DNA from: Desulfobacterales bacterium
GTDB taxonomy: Bacteria; Desulfobacterota; Desulfobulbia; Desulfobulbales; BM004
DNA: 7,193 nt
Reading direction: 5' to 3'
NCBI GenBank assembly: GCA_030621655.1
Contig: JAUXHH010000082.1
Coordinates: 1-7,193 of the forward strand
Part shown: piece by piece, positions 1 to 6,647 of the stretch
Numbering within the stretch: the first letter of the stretch is position 1
How the letters are laid out: every line of letters starts with the position of its first letter
Notes under the pieces: generated by a model
The model's input: only the letters and a program-made list of their open reading frames with translations
Database searches by the model: none
Told to the model about the DNA's origin: nothing
Made by a program: the position numbers and the translations under genes

Positions 1-903
1 TAATTCATCATCAAAAAGTAAATTGCAGTTTACGGCCTTGCGCTTAATGATCAACCGGCTTGTCATCAAGTCAGGGGGATTGATGGTTGAAATCAATCCG
101 GCAGCCATGCGGGAGCGAAATCCCTCATCAATTTTGGATAGTTTACGGGGGACTGAGGAACCGGTTAAAATAATGCGTTTACCTGCCTTCATCAAAACAT
201 CCAACAGCTCATTAAGTTCTTCCTGGGTTTTTACCTTTCCGGTCAAGCACTGAACATCTTCAATGAGTAACACATCACAATGATTATGATATTTATCCTT
301 AAATACATCCATGGAATTGGACCTGATACGGGAAACCATTTCAGAGGAAAACTGCTGGGCTGTCAAATAGTGCAGCCTGGTTCCGGGAAAATTATTTGCG
401 ATGGAGTGAGCCACCGCATGTGTCAGGTGGCTTTTGCCCAACCCGGTGCCGGCATTAATATACAGAGAAGGACCAAGGGTAGTGTCACCATTGGCAATGG
501 CTTGGCATGCCGAATGGGCCAGAAGGTTGGAATCCCCCACCATAAATTCTTCAAAGACATACTTGGGATGCAGATTTCTGATATTTGAGGTGACTTCGGG
601 AATTGCCGGCAGGCGAAGCTGTTCCCTGGTACTGCCCTCCAATAATGGGACCGTTGATTCATTCAGGACTGGACTTGCTACGGAAAAAAGGATTTTCGCT
701 GAGGTCTTCCCCAACTGCACCAAACTTTCCTCAATAAACTTTAAATAATTCTCCTTCACCCAGAGACAAAAGAATTTATCAGGGCACGCCAGTTCAATGT
801 GATTCTCATCTGCACCGATACAGGTCAAAGGGTCTATCCACAAATGCTGTACCGCTTCAGGGAGTTTATGCTTTAATATTTCCTTGACTTCATTCCAAAG
901 CAT
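1..903 (-). CDS. dnaA: Chromosomal replication initiator protein DnaA, N-terminal 301 residues (C-terminus off the window)
   Basis: This is the replication initiator ATPase, which in the family binds DnaA boxes and melts the origin. The frame is open from an ATG at 903 to the window edge without interruption. A GGAG at 912-915, 8 nt upstream of the ATG, fixes the start; the ATG a little further upstream runs into a stop after four codons. Residues 1-70 resemble DnaA domain I (WIDPL at 22-26, CLWVKENY at 46-53). The linker is short, and the AAA+ core begins near 113. Walker A is GTGLGKSH (152-159), Walker B is LLIEDVQ (212-218), the sensor 1 region is ILTGSSVP (245-252), and box VII is RSRM (263-266) with the presumed arginine finger at R265. 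Domain IV, which binds DNA, lies outside the window. Several core positions differ from the textbook E. coli pattern (see findings). The family call is secure; whether it is the only DnaA in the genome cannot be seen. Confidence 0.93.
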   Translation of the reverse strand, partial: MLWNEVKEILKHKLPEAVQHLWIDPLTCIGADENHIELACPDKFFCLWVKENYLKFIEESLVQLGKTSAKILFSVASPVLNESTVPLLEGSTREQLRLPAIPEVTSNIRNLHPKYVFEEFMVGDSNLLAHSACQAIANGDTTLGPSLYINAGTGLGKSHLTHAVAHSIANNFPGTRLHYLTAQQFSSEMVSRIRSNSMDVFKDKYHNHCDVLLIEDVQCLTGKVKTQEELNELLDVLMKAGKRIILTGSSVPRKLSKIDEGFRSRMAAGLISTINPPDLMTSRLIIKRKAVNCNLLFDDEL

Positions 904-933
904 TAAGACCGCTCCATCCAGAATCTGCAATAA

Positions 934-953
934 GGACAAGAAAAATCTTGCCC
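934..953 (-). promoter_or_regulatory. Small hairpin in the dnaA upstream leader
   Basis: On the minus strand GGGCAAGA and TCTTGTCC flank a TTTT loop, giving an 8-bp stem with one G-U pair. It lies 30 nt upstream of the dnaA start codon and about 18 nt upstream of the ribosome binding site. It is not followed by a T tract in either direction, so it does not look like an intrinsic terminator. It could be an operator-like inverted repeat or a structured leader. The structure is seen; the function is inference. Confidence 0.4.
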
Positions 954-1470
954 GAATAATTTGTTCTTTCCCAACTGTAGTGTTCCTTTTAAAATGGGAT
1001 CGATATGTAAGTTTTTGTTACTAGAGAGGAAATGAAACGGAAAGTGATAGAACAGATGATCTTGAACCCGTTCTCGTATTATCTCCTTTGGCCTTTTTTT
1101 TAATAGAAACTCGGATGCCCGTCAAAGACGATTTACGATGATTTTGATTTCAGGACCGGGTTGGTTTTCAACAATTTCCTGATGCACTCTATTGCTGGAT
1201 TTGCAGAAAATTCCCTTGCTAATTACGTAAAAAATCATGCTTTTCGGCAAATGCTAGATTTGTATTAAGATTATATGGGGTTATCGAGCAGGATGATTGA
1301 TTTTTAGAAAATGTTAATAAAAAATCAGGTCCTAATTTCTCCCGATAGCTCCATTTTTCTCCCAAAATCTAATTTATACGTTTTTTTTGAAAAAAATTTT
1401 GAATAAAATAAACTTATTCTTTTGCAGGAAAATAAAATGCTACTTTGTGGTACCAGTCGCTAAACTTCTG

Positions 1471-1491
1471 AAAAAGTGCACCTTTTTGCAC
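1471..1491 (-). terminator. Weak candidate intrinsic terminator downstream of comF
   Basis: Read on the minus strand, GTGCA (1491-1487) and TGCAC (1480-1476) can pair across a 6-nt loop and are followed directly by five T (1475-1471). The orientation and position, about 100 nt past the comF stop, suit a terminator for comF. The stem is only 5 bp, so it is weak on its own and the call is tentative. Confidence 0.3.
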
Positions 1492-1594
1492 ATGATGCAT
1501 CAGGTTGATAGGCAAATTGGCCTTTCCTCATAGACCATTTTAGATTTTCCGAGCATTTACTTCACCTGAGGATAGGTAGATGTACTCATTCATT

Positions 1595-2404
1595 TTATTG
1601 TCGATCTGTGGCCCGGGCAAAAGTAAAAACCTCCACATCAGCCGCCTTATTTTTTAAAAGAATCCTGGCACACTCGTTCACGGTGGAACCGGTGGTAAAA
1701 ACATCATCCACCAGAAGAATTTTTTTATTTTTTATCTTCTCCGGATTTTTTATCCTGAAAGCATTTTTGACATTCCTTCTTCGCTCTGCACCGTTTAAAC
1801 CTGTTTGGGGAAGGGTCCATTGGTGCCGCTCCAATACATGGGGAGCAATTCTCTCTTTAATCTTTGGAAATAATTTCCTGCAGAGTACCAGAGCCTGGTT
1901 AAAGCCTCTCTTGCGCAATCGCTTTGGGTGGAGCGGCACAGGAAGAATAAGTTCCGGTTCCGGCAGGGGGTGATGCAGATGATATTGTCGCGTCAAGGCC
2001 GCAAAGGTTTCGAGACCGTGCATTTTTCCATTGTACTTAAAGATCCTGACAGCCTCCGCCACCGGCGCCTGATAACATACAACAGCACGTGCCTTGGTAA
2101 AATGCCACTCATGCTTGAGGCAATAGCCGCAGAGGTGACTCTCTCCCGCACTATTATCAAATGGTTTACCGCAGGTCGTGCAGAATGGTTCCTGGATGAA
2201 ACGGACATCCTGTAGACATGCTTGGCAGTAAGAAATATCCTTACACCCTTGCAGTCCAGCACCACAGGCAAGGCAGCGCTCCGGGAAAAGAATATCACGG
2301 AGGGCCGTCCAGAGTTCTGTTCTGAAAATCCTTCTCATTTTATCCAAGGTTATTGATACATACATCGATAAATACTTAACCTCGCAGCACGCGGTTTCTT
2401 TCAT
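1595..2404 (-). CDS. comF: ComF family protein: double zinc ribbon plus phosphoribosyltransferase domain
   Basis: The 269-residue frame has the two-part ComF layout. Eight cysteines in four CxxC pairs (44/47, 60/63, 75/78, 92/95) form a likely zinc-binding N-terminal half. The C-terminal half is a type I phosphoribosyltransferase fold with the family's RGFNQ box (166-170), an LPQTGL stretch (198-203) and the PRPP-binding loop VDDVFTTGST (232-241). In transformable bacteria ComF/ComFC acts in the cytoplasm in DNA uptake or processing of incoming single strands; outside those species the role is largely unproven, and no other competence gene is visible here. The start is uncertain. The ATG at 2404 directly follows a stop and has no good ribosome binding site. 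In-frame ATGs at 2365 and 2338 are possible; the one at 2338 has GGA 4 nt upstream and would give 247 residues, closer to the usual length. The gene stands alone, divergent from icd. Confidence 0.9.
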   Translation of the reverse strand: MKETACCEVKYLSMYVSITLDKMRRIFRTELWTALRDILFPERCLACGAGLQGCKDISYCQACLQDVRFIQEPFCTTCGKPFDNSAGESHLCGYCLKHEWHFTKARAVVCYQAPVAEAVRIFKYNGKMHGLETFAALTRQYHLHHPLPEPELILPVPLHPKRLRKRGFNQALVLCRKLFPKIKERIAPHVLERHQWTLPQTGLNGAERRRNVKNAFRIKNPEKIKNKKILLVDDVFTTGSTVNECARILLKNKAADVEVFTFARATDRQ

Positions 2405-2426
2405 TTACTTAAATGTAATATGATAA

Positions 2427-2453
2427 TTGCAATCCCGGACTGCATGTGATAAT
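2427..2453 (+). promoter_or_regulatory. Candidate promoter for icd
   Basis: A GATAAT (2448-2453), one base off the consensus -10 and preceded by TGT as an extended -10 element, lies 15 bp downstream of TTGCAA (2427-2432). This would give a 5' leader of roughly 140 nt before icd. The spacing is short and an AT-rich divergent gap gives chance matches, so confidence is low. TTGCAA is self-complementary, so it could serve either direction. Confidence 0.27.
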
Positions 2454-2597
2454 TCTTGCTGCTTTTCCGGTACAGATGTATAGCTTTTACGTAACGATTA
2501 CAATAATAGAAAACTGACAGCTTTATGACTTAACAATGAGCACTACAAAATATTCCTGATCCCATTATGTAACTGACTTTATAAATAAGGAAAGGAC

Positions 2598-4817
2598 ATG
2601 ACAGCACAAACTATTATATATACAGAAATCGATGAAGCCCCCGCTCTGGCGACCTATTCCTTGCTTCCAATTCTCCAGGCCTATACAAAGGGGACCGGAA
2701 TCGTCTTTGAAAAAAAGAATATCTCCCTTGCCGGCAGAATCATTGCAAACTTTCCGGAATCCCTGACCGAAAGCCAGCAAATCCCGGATTTCCTGGCTGA
2801 ACTCGGTGATCTCGTCAAGCTAGGGCAGACCAATATCATCAAACTGCCAAACATAAGTGCTTCCATTCCGCAATTGAAAGCGGCAATCAAAGAGCTGCAG
2901 GAAAAAGGCTACTCAATTCCTGACTATCCTGAGGAGCCGAAAACCGATGCCGAAAAGGAACTGCAGGCACGCTATGCCACGGTGCTCGGCAGTGCCGTAA
3001 ACCCGGTCTTAAGAGAAGGAAATTCTGACCGGCGGGCCGCTGCATCAGTTAAAATGTTCGGCCGCAAGAACCCGCATCGTTTGATGAAGGAGTGGCCCCT
3101 GGTATCAAAATCACGTGTCGCACACATGACAGGTGGAGATTTCTACGCAAGTGAAAAATCCACTACGGTCAGTGACGCTTGCGAGGTGCGAATTGAGTTT
3201 GTCGGTGATGATGGACAGAGAACCGCGCTCAAAGAAAAAATCGATCTAAAGGCTGGAGAGATCCTTGATAGTTCTGCCATGAATGTCCACGCCCTGCGCA
3301 AATTCTTTAAGGAACAGATTGAAGAAGCCCTAAACGACGGAGTCCTGCTATCGTTGCACCTCAAGGCGACAATGATGAAAGTCTCGGACCCCATCATGTT
3401 CGGTCACTGTGTCGCTGTTTTCTACAAAGAAGTTTTCGAAAAACATGCTGCGCTCATTGAAAAGTTGGGGGTCAATGTCAACAATGGGTTGGGTGATCTC
3501 TACACTAAACTCCAGAGCCTGCCGGAATCGCAAAGGGCAGAGATAGAGGCGGACATTGAAGCTGTTTATCAAACACACCCGAAACTGGCCATGGTTGACT
3601 CCAGCAAGGGCATCACCAACCTGCATGTCCCCAACAACGTCATCGTCGATGCATCCATGCCTGTCGTCATCCGTGACGGCGGTAAAATGTGGGGGCCGGA
3701 CGACCAACTCCACGACTGCATCGCCATGGTGCCTGACAGGTGTTATGCGACAATTTACCAGGAGGTCATTGAGGACTGTAAGCAACATGGGGCCTTTGAT
3801 CCTGCCACCATGGGAAGTGTCTCCAATGTCGGCCTGATGGCGCAAAAGGCAGAGGAGTACGGATCCCACGACAAGACATTTACGGCCCCGGCTAAAGGCA
3901 CTATCCGCATTGTTGACAGCTCCGGCATAACCCTTTTAGAGCAGCAGGTGGAAGAAGGTGACATCTTCAGGTCATGCCAGACAAAGGATGCACCAATTAG
4001 GGACTGGGTCAAGCTGGCGGTGACCAGGGCCAGGGCGACAGTTGCCCCGGCAATCTTCTGGCTCGATGAGAACAGAGGCCATGATGCCGAGATTATTACA
4101 AAGGTCAAAGCCTATCTGCCCGAACACAATACATCCGGCCTGGATATCCGTATCATGCAGCCGGTGGAAGCAATGCGTATTTCACTGGCCAGGATCAGAA
4201 AGGGGGAAGATACCATTGCGGTGACCGGCAATGTCCTGCGTGATTATCTCACCGACCTGTTTCCGATCCTTGAGTTGGGCACCAGTGCCAAAATGCTGTC
4301 AATTGTACCGCTTATGAACGGCGGGGGGTTGTTTGAGACCGGGGCAGGCGGCTCGGCGCCCAAGCATGTCCAGCAGTTTCTCCAGGAAGGACATCTGCGC
4401 TGGAACTCCCTTGGCGAATTCTGCGCCCTTGTCCCTTCGTTCGAGCATATTTACAGTACATTCAACAACGAAAAGGCCCGGATTTTTGCGCAGACCCTTG
4501 ACCGGGCAATAGGGAGATTTCTGGCAAACGAGAAGTCGCCTTCCCGCAAGGTGCATGAACTGGATACCCGTGGCAGCCATTTCTACCTGGCACTATACTG
4601 GGCACAGACTCTGGCTGAACAGGACAGCGATCTGCAGGCGCGCTTTGCTGAAGTGGCACAGAAGCTTGGTGAAAATGAAGAGAAAATTATTGGCGAGCTC
4701 AATGGCGCCCAGGGCCAACCCGCTGATATTGGTGGTTATTATTGGCCGGACCACGCTAAGGTGACCCAGGTTATGCGGGCCAGCGCGACGTTTAATGCAA
4801 TAGTGGACGGACTGTAA
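2598..4817 (+). CDS. icd: Isocitrate dehydrogenase, NADP-dependent, monomeric type
   Basis: This enzyme converts isocitrate to 2-oxoglutarate and CO2 with reduction of NADP+, in the cytoplasm, feeding the TCA cycle and glutamate synthesis. The protein is 739 residues, about the usual length of the monomeric (IDH-II) class, and collinear with it throughout. From memory of the Azotobacter vinelandii enzyme, its ligand residues are all present, at the same number or shifted by one. The isocitrate site has S132, N135, K256, Y421 and R548; the metal site has D351, D549 and D553; the NADP site has H590, R601 and R650. The GNSDRRAA segment (141-148) is also typical. The start is supported by AAGGAAAGGAC directly upstream of the ATG. 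The gene appears to be a single transcription unit, divergent from comF and convergent with manB. No frameshift or missing active-site residue is seen. This class is unrelated in sequence to the common homodimeric Icd. Confidence 0.97.
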   Translation: MTAQTIIYTEIDEAPALATYSLLPILQAYTKGTGIVFEKKNISLAGRIIANFPESLTESQQIPDFLAELGDLVKLGQTNIIKLPNISASIPQLKAAIKELQEKGYSIPDYPEEPKTDAEKELQARYATVLGSAVNPVLREGNSDRRAAASVKMFGRKNPHRLMKEWPLVSKSRVAHMTGGDFYASEKSTTVSDACEVRIEFVGDDGQRTALKEKIDLKAGEILDSSAMNVHALRKFFKEQIEEALNDGVLLSLHLKATMMKVSDPIMFGHCVAVFYKEVFEKHAALIEKLGVNVNNGLGDLYTKLQSLPESQRAEIEADIEAVYQTHPKLAMVDSSKGITNLHVPNNVIVDASMPVVIRDGGKMWGPDDQLHDCIAMVPDRCYATIYQEVIEDCKQHGAFDPATMGSVSNVGLMAQKAEEYGSHDKTFTAPAKGTIRIVDSSGITLLEQQVEEGDIFRSCQTKDAPIRDWVKLAVTRARATVAPAIFWLDENRGHDAEIITKVKAYLPEHNTSGLDIRIMQPVEAMRISLARIRKGEDTIAVTGNVLRDYLTDLFPILELGTSAKMLSIVPLMNGGGLFETGAGGSAPKHVQQFLQEGHLRWNSLGEFCALVPSFEHIYSTFNNEKARIFAQTLDRAIGRFLANEKSPSRKVHELDTRGSHFYLALYWAQTLAEQDSDLQARFAEVAQKLGENEEKIIGELNGAQGQPADIGGYYWPDHAKVTQVMRASATFNAIVDGL

Positions 4818-4878
4818 TCCGTTTTTTTAAAATAACTTTTTCGATTTCTGCCATTTCACGCAGCCTTAGCAGCACAGT

Positions 4879-4971
4879 CGAACCAGCAGTGAAACGGCGA
4901 GTGAACGCCTGCCCTTTCTTTCGCCGCTTCGCTGCTGGTTCGTTTTCTTTAGGCAAGTAAAGAAAATGAAC
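4879..4971. repeat. Two overlapping inverted repeats (REP/MITE-like element) between convergent icd and manB
   Basis: Arm 4879-4900 pairs with 4921-4942: 20 of 22 positions are Watson-Crick, with one G-T pair and one A-C mismatch, around a 20-nt loop. A second pair, 4938-4951 with 4958-4971, matches at 13 of 14 positions plus one G-T, around the 6-nt loop GGCAAG. The two share GTTCG (4938-4942), so their outer pairs exclude one another. The GC-rich first stem beside the TTTTCTTTA...TAAAGAAAA second stem resembles dispersed extragenic repeats of proteobacterial genomes, though I cannot confirm other copies. Neither stem is followed by a clean T tract, so it is not a textbook terminator, but its place between converging genes suits transcript end protection or termination by structure. 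Confidence 0.75.
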
Positions 4972-4999
4972 ATAAAAATAGAGGAAAACGACTTAACCA

Positions 5000-6370
5000 T
5001 CACCCTTCAATCAACTGCAGCAGTTCCTCAGTTTTGGCCTCCATCAGGGCGTGATCTCCGCGGCTTTCAACATTCAGCCGCAGCAGCGGCTCGGTATTTG
5101 ATTTCCGCACATTAAAACGGTAGGTATTGCAGGAAATACTTAAACCATCGGTGAAGTCTTTTTCACACGGTGTATCGCTGTACAGGTTTTCAATACGCGC
5201 CAGCACTAAATCAGGGTCATCTACCACCCGGTTGATCTCGCCGCTGACAGGAAAACGTTTCATGGGTTCTGCAAGCATTTCTGAAAGTGTCATTTTAGTC
5301 CGGCTCATAAGCTGCCAGACAAGCAACCAGGGAATCATGCCGGAGTCGCAGTAATTAAAATCCCTGAAATAATGGTGCCCTGACATTTCGCCGCCATAGA
5401 GAGCATCCACAGCTCTCATCCTATCCTTTATAAAGGCATGCCCGGTTCTGGTCATCACTGGCACATGACCCTCCCTGCTAACAATTTCCCTGGTATTCCA
5501 AATCAGCCTGGGGTCATGAATTATTTTTTGCGGCTTACTTCTCCCCCGCAACATGGACTGGGCAAGTAATCCTACCAGGTAATATCCTTCTACAAAGGCT
5601 CCCCTTTCATCGAACAGAAAGCAGCGGTCAAAGTCGCCGTCCCAGGCAATACCGATATCAGCTTTCTCCTGTATGACTGCCCTTGCTGTATTTTCCCTGT
5701 TGCCTGGCAGCAAAGGATTGGGGACACCATGTGGAAAACTGCCGTCAGGTTCATGCTGCAACTTTATTAATGTTATAGGCAATCTTTTTTCAAGAAGATC
5801 AATTACCGGGCCTGCGCATCCGTTCCCAGCATTGACGACAGCCCTGATCGGTTGCAAGGAGTCCAAATCTATATAGCTGAGAATGTGTTCTACATAGCGG
5901 CCGCGTATATTTTCCTGGTTGTGAATGGACCCCGATGCGGTTCCCTTTACAAAGGAATCATCCAGTACCATTTTTTGTATTTCCACCAACCCGGTATCGC
6001 TGCTTATGGGCCTGGCCTCCCTGCGCACAAACTTCATGCCGTTATATTCTGCAGGATTGTGGCTTGCGGTCACCATTATACCCCCGTCTGCATCAAGGGC
6101 ACCCGTTGCATAATAAACCTCCTCGGTGCCACAGAGTCCGATGTCGAGCACCTCAACTCCACAGGTTGTCAATCCCTGGGACAGGGCAGACACCAAATCT
6201 TTGCTGGAAAGACGGATGTCGTAGCCGACTAAAACACGACGGGCATTTAAAAAAGTGGCAAAAGCCTGCCCGATTTTAAATGCCAGATCCTCATTTAATT
6301 CGTCAGGGACCCTACCCCGGACATCATAAGCCTTAAAACAACTGAGTCTGCTCTTTTTGCTATTCTGCAT
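5000..6370 (-). CDS. manB: Phosphomannomutase (ManB/CpsG type; phosphomannomutase/phosphoglucomutase family)
   Basis: This enzyme interconverts mannose 6-phosphate and mannose 1-phosphate in the cytoplasm, the step before GDP-mannose synthesis for surface polysaccharides. From the ATG at 6370 the protein is 456 residues, the length I recall for E. coli CpsG/ManB, and it aligns from the first residues (LSCFKAYDVRG). The four alpha-D-phosphohexomutase signatures are present: the phosphoserine loop TASHNP with S103, the metal loop DGDFDR (244-249), the sugar-specificity loop GEMSGHH (327-333), and the phosphate-binding RKSNTEP (422-428). The frame stays open upstream to a GTG at 6424, which would add 18 residues rich in Lys, Asn and Ser. 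Neither start has a strong ribosome binding site, and I prefer the ATG on family length. Activity on glucose phosphates as well is possible. It converges on icd and diverges from a sugar-type SDR gene, which fits a role in polysaccharide precursor supply. Confidence 0.93.
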   Translation of the reverse strand: MQNSKKSRLSCFKAYDVRGRVPDELNEDLAFKIGQAFATFLNARRVLVGYDIRLSSKDLVSALSQGLTTCGVEVLDIGLCGTEEVYYATGALDADGGIMVTASHNPAEYNGMKFVRREARPISSDTGLVEIQKMVLDDSFVKGTASGSIHNQENIRGRYVEHILSYIDLDSLQPIRAVVNAGNGCAGPVIDLLEKRLPITLIKLQHEPDGSFPHGVPNPLLPGNRENTARAVIQEKADIGIAWDGDFDRCFLFDERGAFVEGYYLVGLLAQSMLRGRSKPQKIIHDPRLIWNTREIVSREGHVPVMTRTGHAFIKDRMRAVDALYGGEMSGHHYFRDFNYCDSGMIPWLLVWQLMSRTKMTLSEMLAEPMKRFPVSGEINRVVDDPDLVLARIENLYSDTPCEKDFTDGLSISCNTYRFNVRKSNTEPLLRLNVESRGDHALMEAKTEELLQLIEG

Positions 6371-6647
6371 ATTTTGCTGTAATTTAAAATATGATTTACT
6401 GTTTTTTCCTAAAAAAATGGCCACCTGTTTGATTTTTTTTACCGCAATTGACTATGGATGGCAACAATTACCGTATGAGGTGCTGCTCAAGCTTCAACTT
6501 GACTTCAAATTATAGAGAGGGTAAGTACATTGAACAAACATTCAGGAACACGCTCGGAGAACTACCCAGACAAAGGCTTCCCCGGAGTTTAAACTGGTTG
6601 AAAACGCTATTTTAATACTATAAACCAAGCACAGCTTGATATAATAA
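6371..6647. other. Divergent intergenic region between manB and the SDR gene
   Basis: This 277-bp gap must carry the promoters of both flanking genes. Visible in it are the possible upstream extension of manB (to 6424), a T8 run near 6432, an 11-bp-periodic CTTCAA repeat (6492-6497 and 6503-6508) within a TCAAG/CTTGA inverted repeat, a well-placed GAGAGGG ribosome-binding-like site followed by a 20-codon frame (6530-6592), and -10-like hexamers near 6619 and 6640. No larger gene or known RNA is recognised. Confidence 0.45.
6598..6624 (+). promoter_or_regulatory. Candidate promoter for the SDR gene
   Basis: TTGAAA (6598-6603) and TATAAA (6619-6624) make a -35/-10-like pair, but the spacer is 15 bp, shorter than the 17 bp optimum. 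A perfect TATAAT also occurs at 6640-6645, only a few bases before the first possible start codon, without a recognisable -35. Either assignment is tentative. Confidence 0.25.

Larger units (their letters stand above)
904..1594. other. Long AT-rich non-coding gap between comF and dnaA
   Basis: This 691-bp stretch has no convincing gene on either strand. It holds the dnaA ribosome binding site and leader hairpin, several long A/T tracts (densest around 1376-1440), an 8-bp direct repeat TTTCTCCC at 1336-1343 and 1356-1363, and a cluster of small palindromes at 1471-1502. A region upstream of dnaA is a usual place for a replication origin, but I find no cluster of TTATCCACA-like boxes. The only close matches are CTATCCACA at 834-842, inside dnaA, and TTTTGCACA at 1484-1492. 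The dnaA promoter presumably lies in the first 150 bp, but no strong -35/-10 pair stands out. No tRNA or other known RNA was recognised. Confidence 0.5.

Noticed and set aside
423..748. Open frames on both strands of about 80-100 codons around 423-748
   Set aside because: They overlap the intact dnaA frame, which has clear domain I and Walker motifs; these are shadow frames.
1032..1103. A 23-codon plus-strand frame after AGAGGA in the gap upstream of dnaA
   Set aside because: The ribosome-binding-like sequence is almost touching the ATG, the peptide is not recognisable, and a frame of this size is expected by chance in a 691-bp gap.
1223..2494. The palindrome TTACGTAA in both gaps flanking comF (1223-1230 and 2487-2494)
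   Set aside because: Two copies of an AT-rich 8-mer in intergenic DNA are close to chance expectation, and the surrounding bases differ.
3348..3869. A 173-codon minus-strand frame inside icd
   Set aside because: It lies wholly antisense to the conserved isocitrate dehydrogenase core and its translation shows no recognisable domain.
4818..4835. The T7 run directly after the icd stop as an intrinsic terminator
   Set aside because: There is no GC-rich hairpin before the T run; the stop codon region does not fold into a stem.
4967..5113. A plus-strand frame starting at ATG 4967 and running into the 3' end of manB
   Set aside because: It begins inside the inverted repeat and is mostly antisense to conserved manB codons; no domain is recognisable.
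5852..6279. Several plus-strand frames of 60-126 codons opposite manB
   Set aside because: They are antisense to the phosphoserine-loop half of manB, which carries all family motifs; no independent evidence for them.
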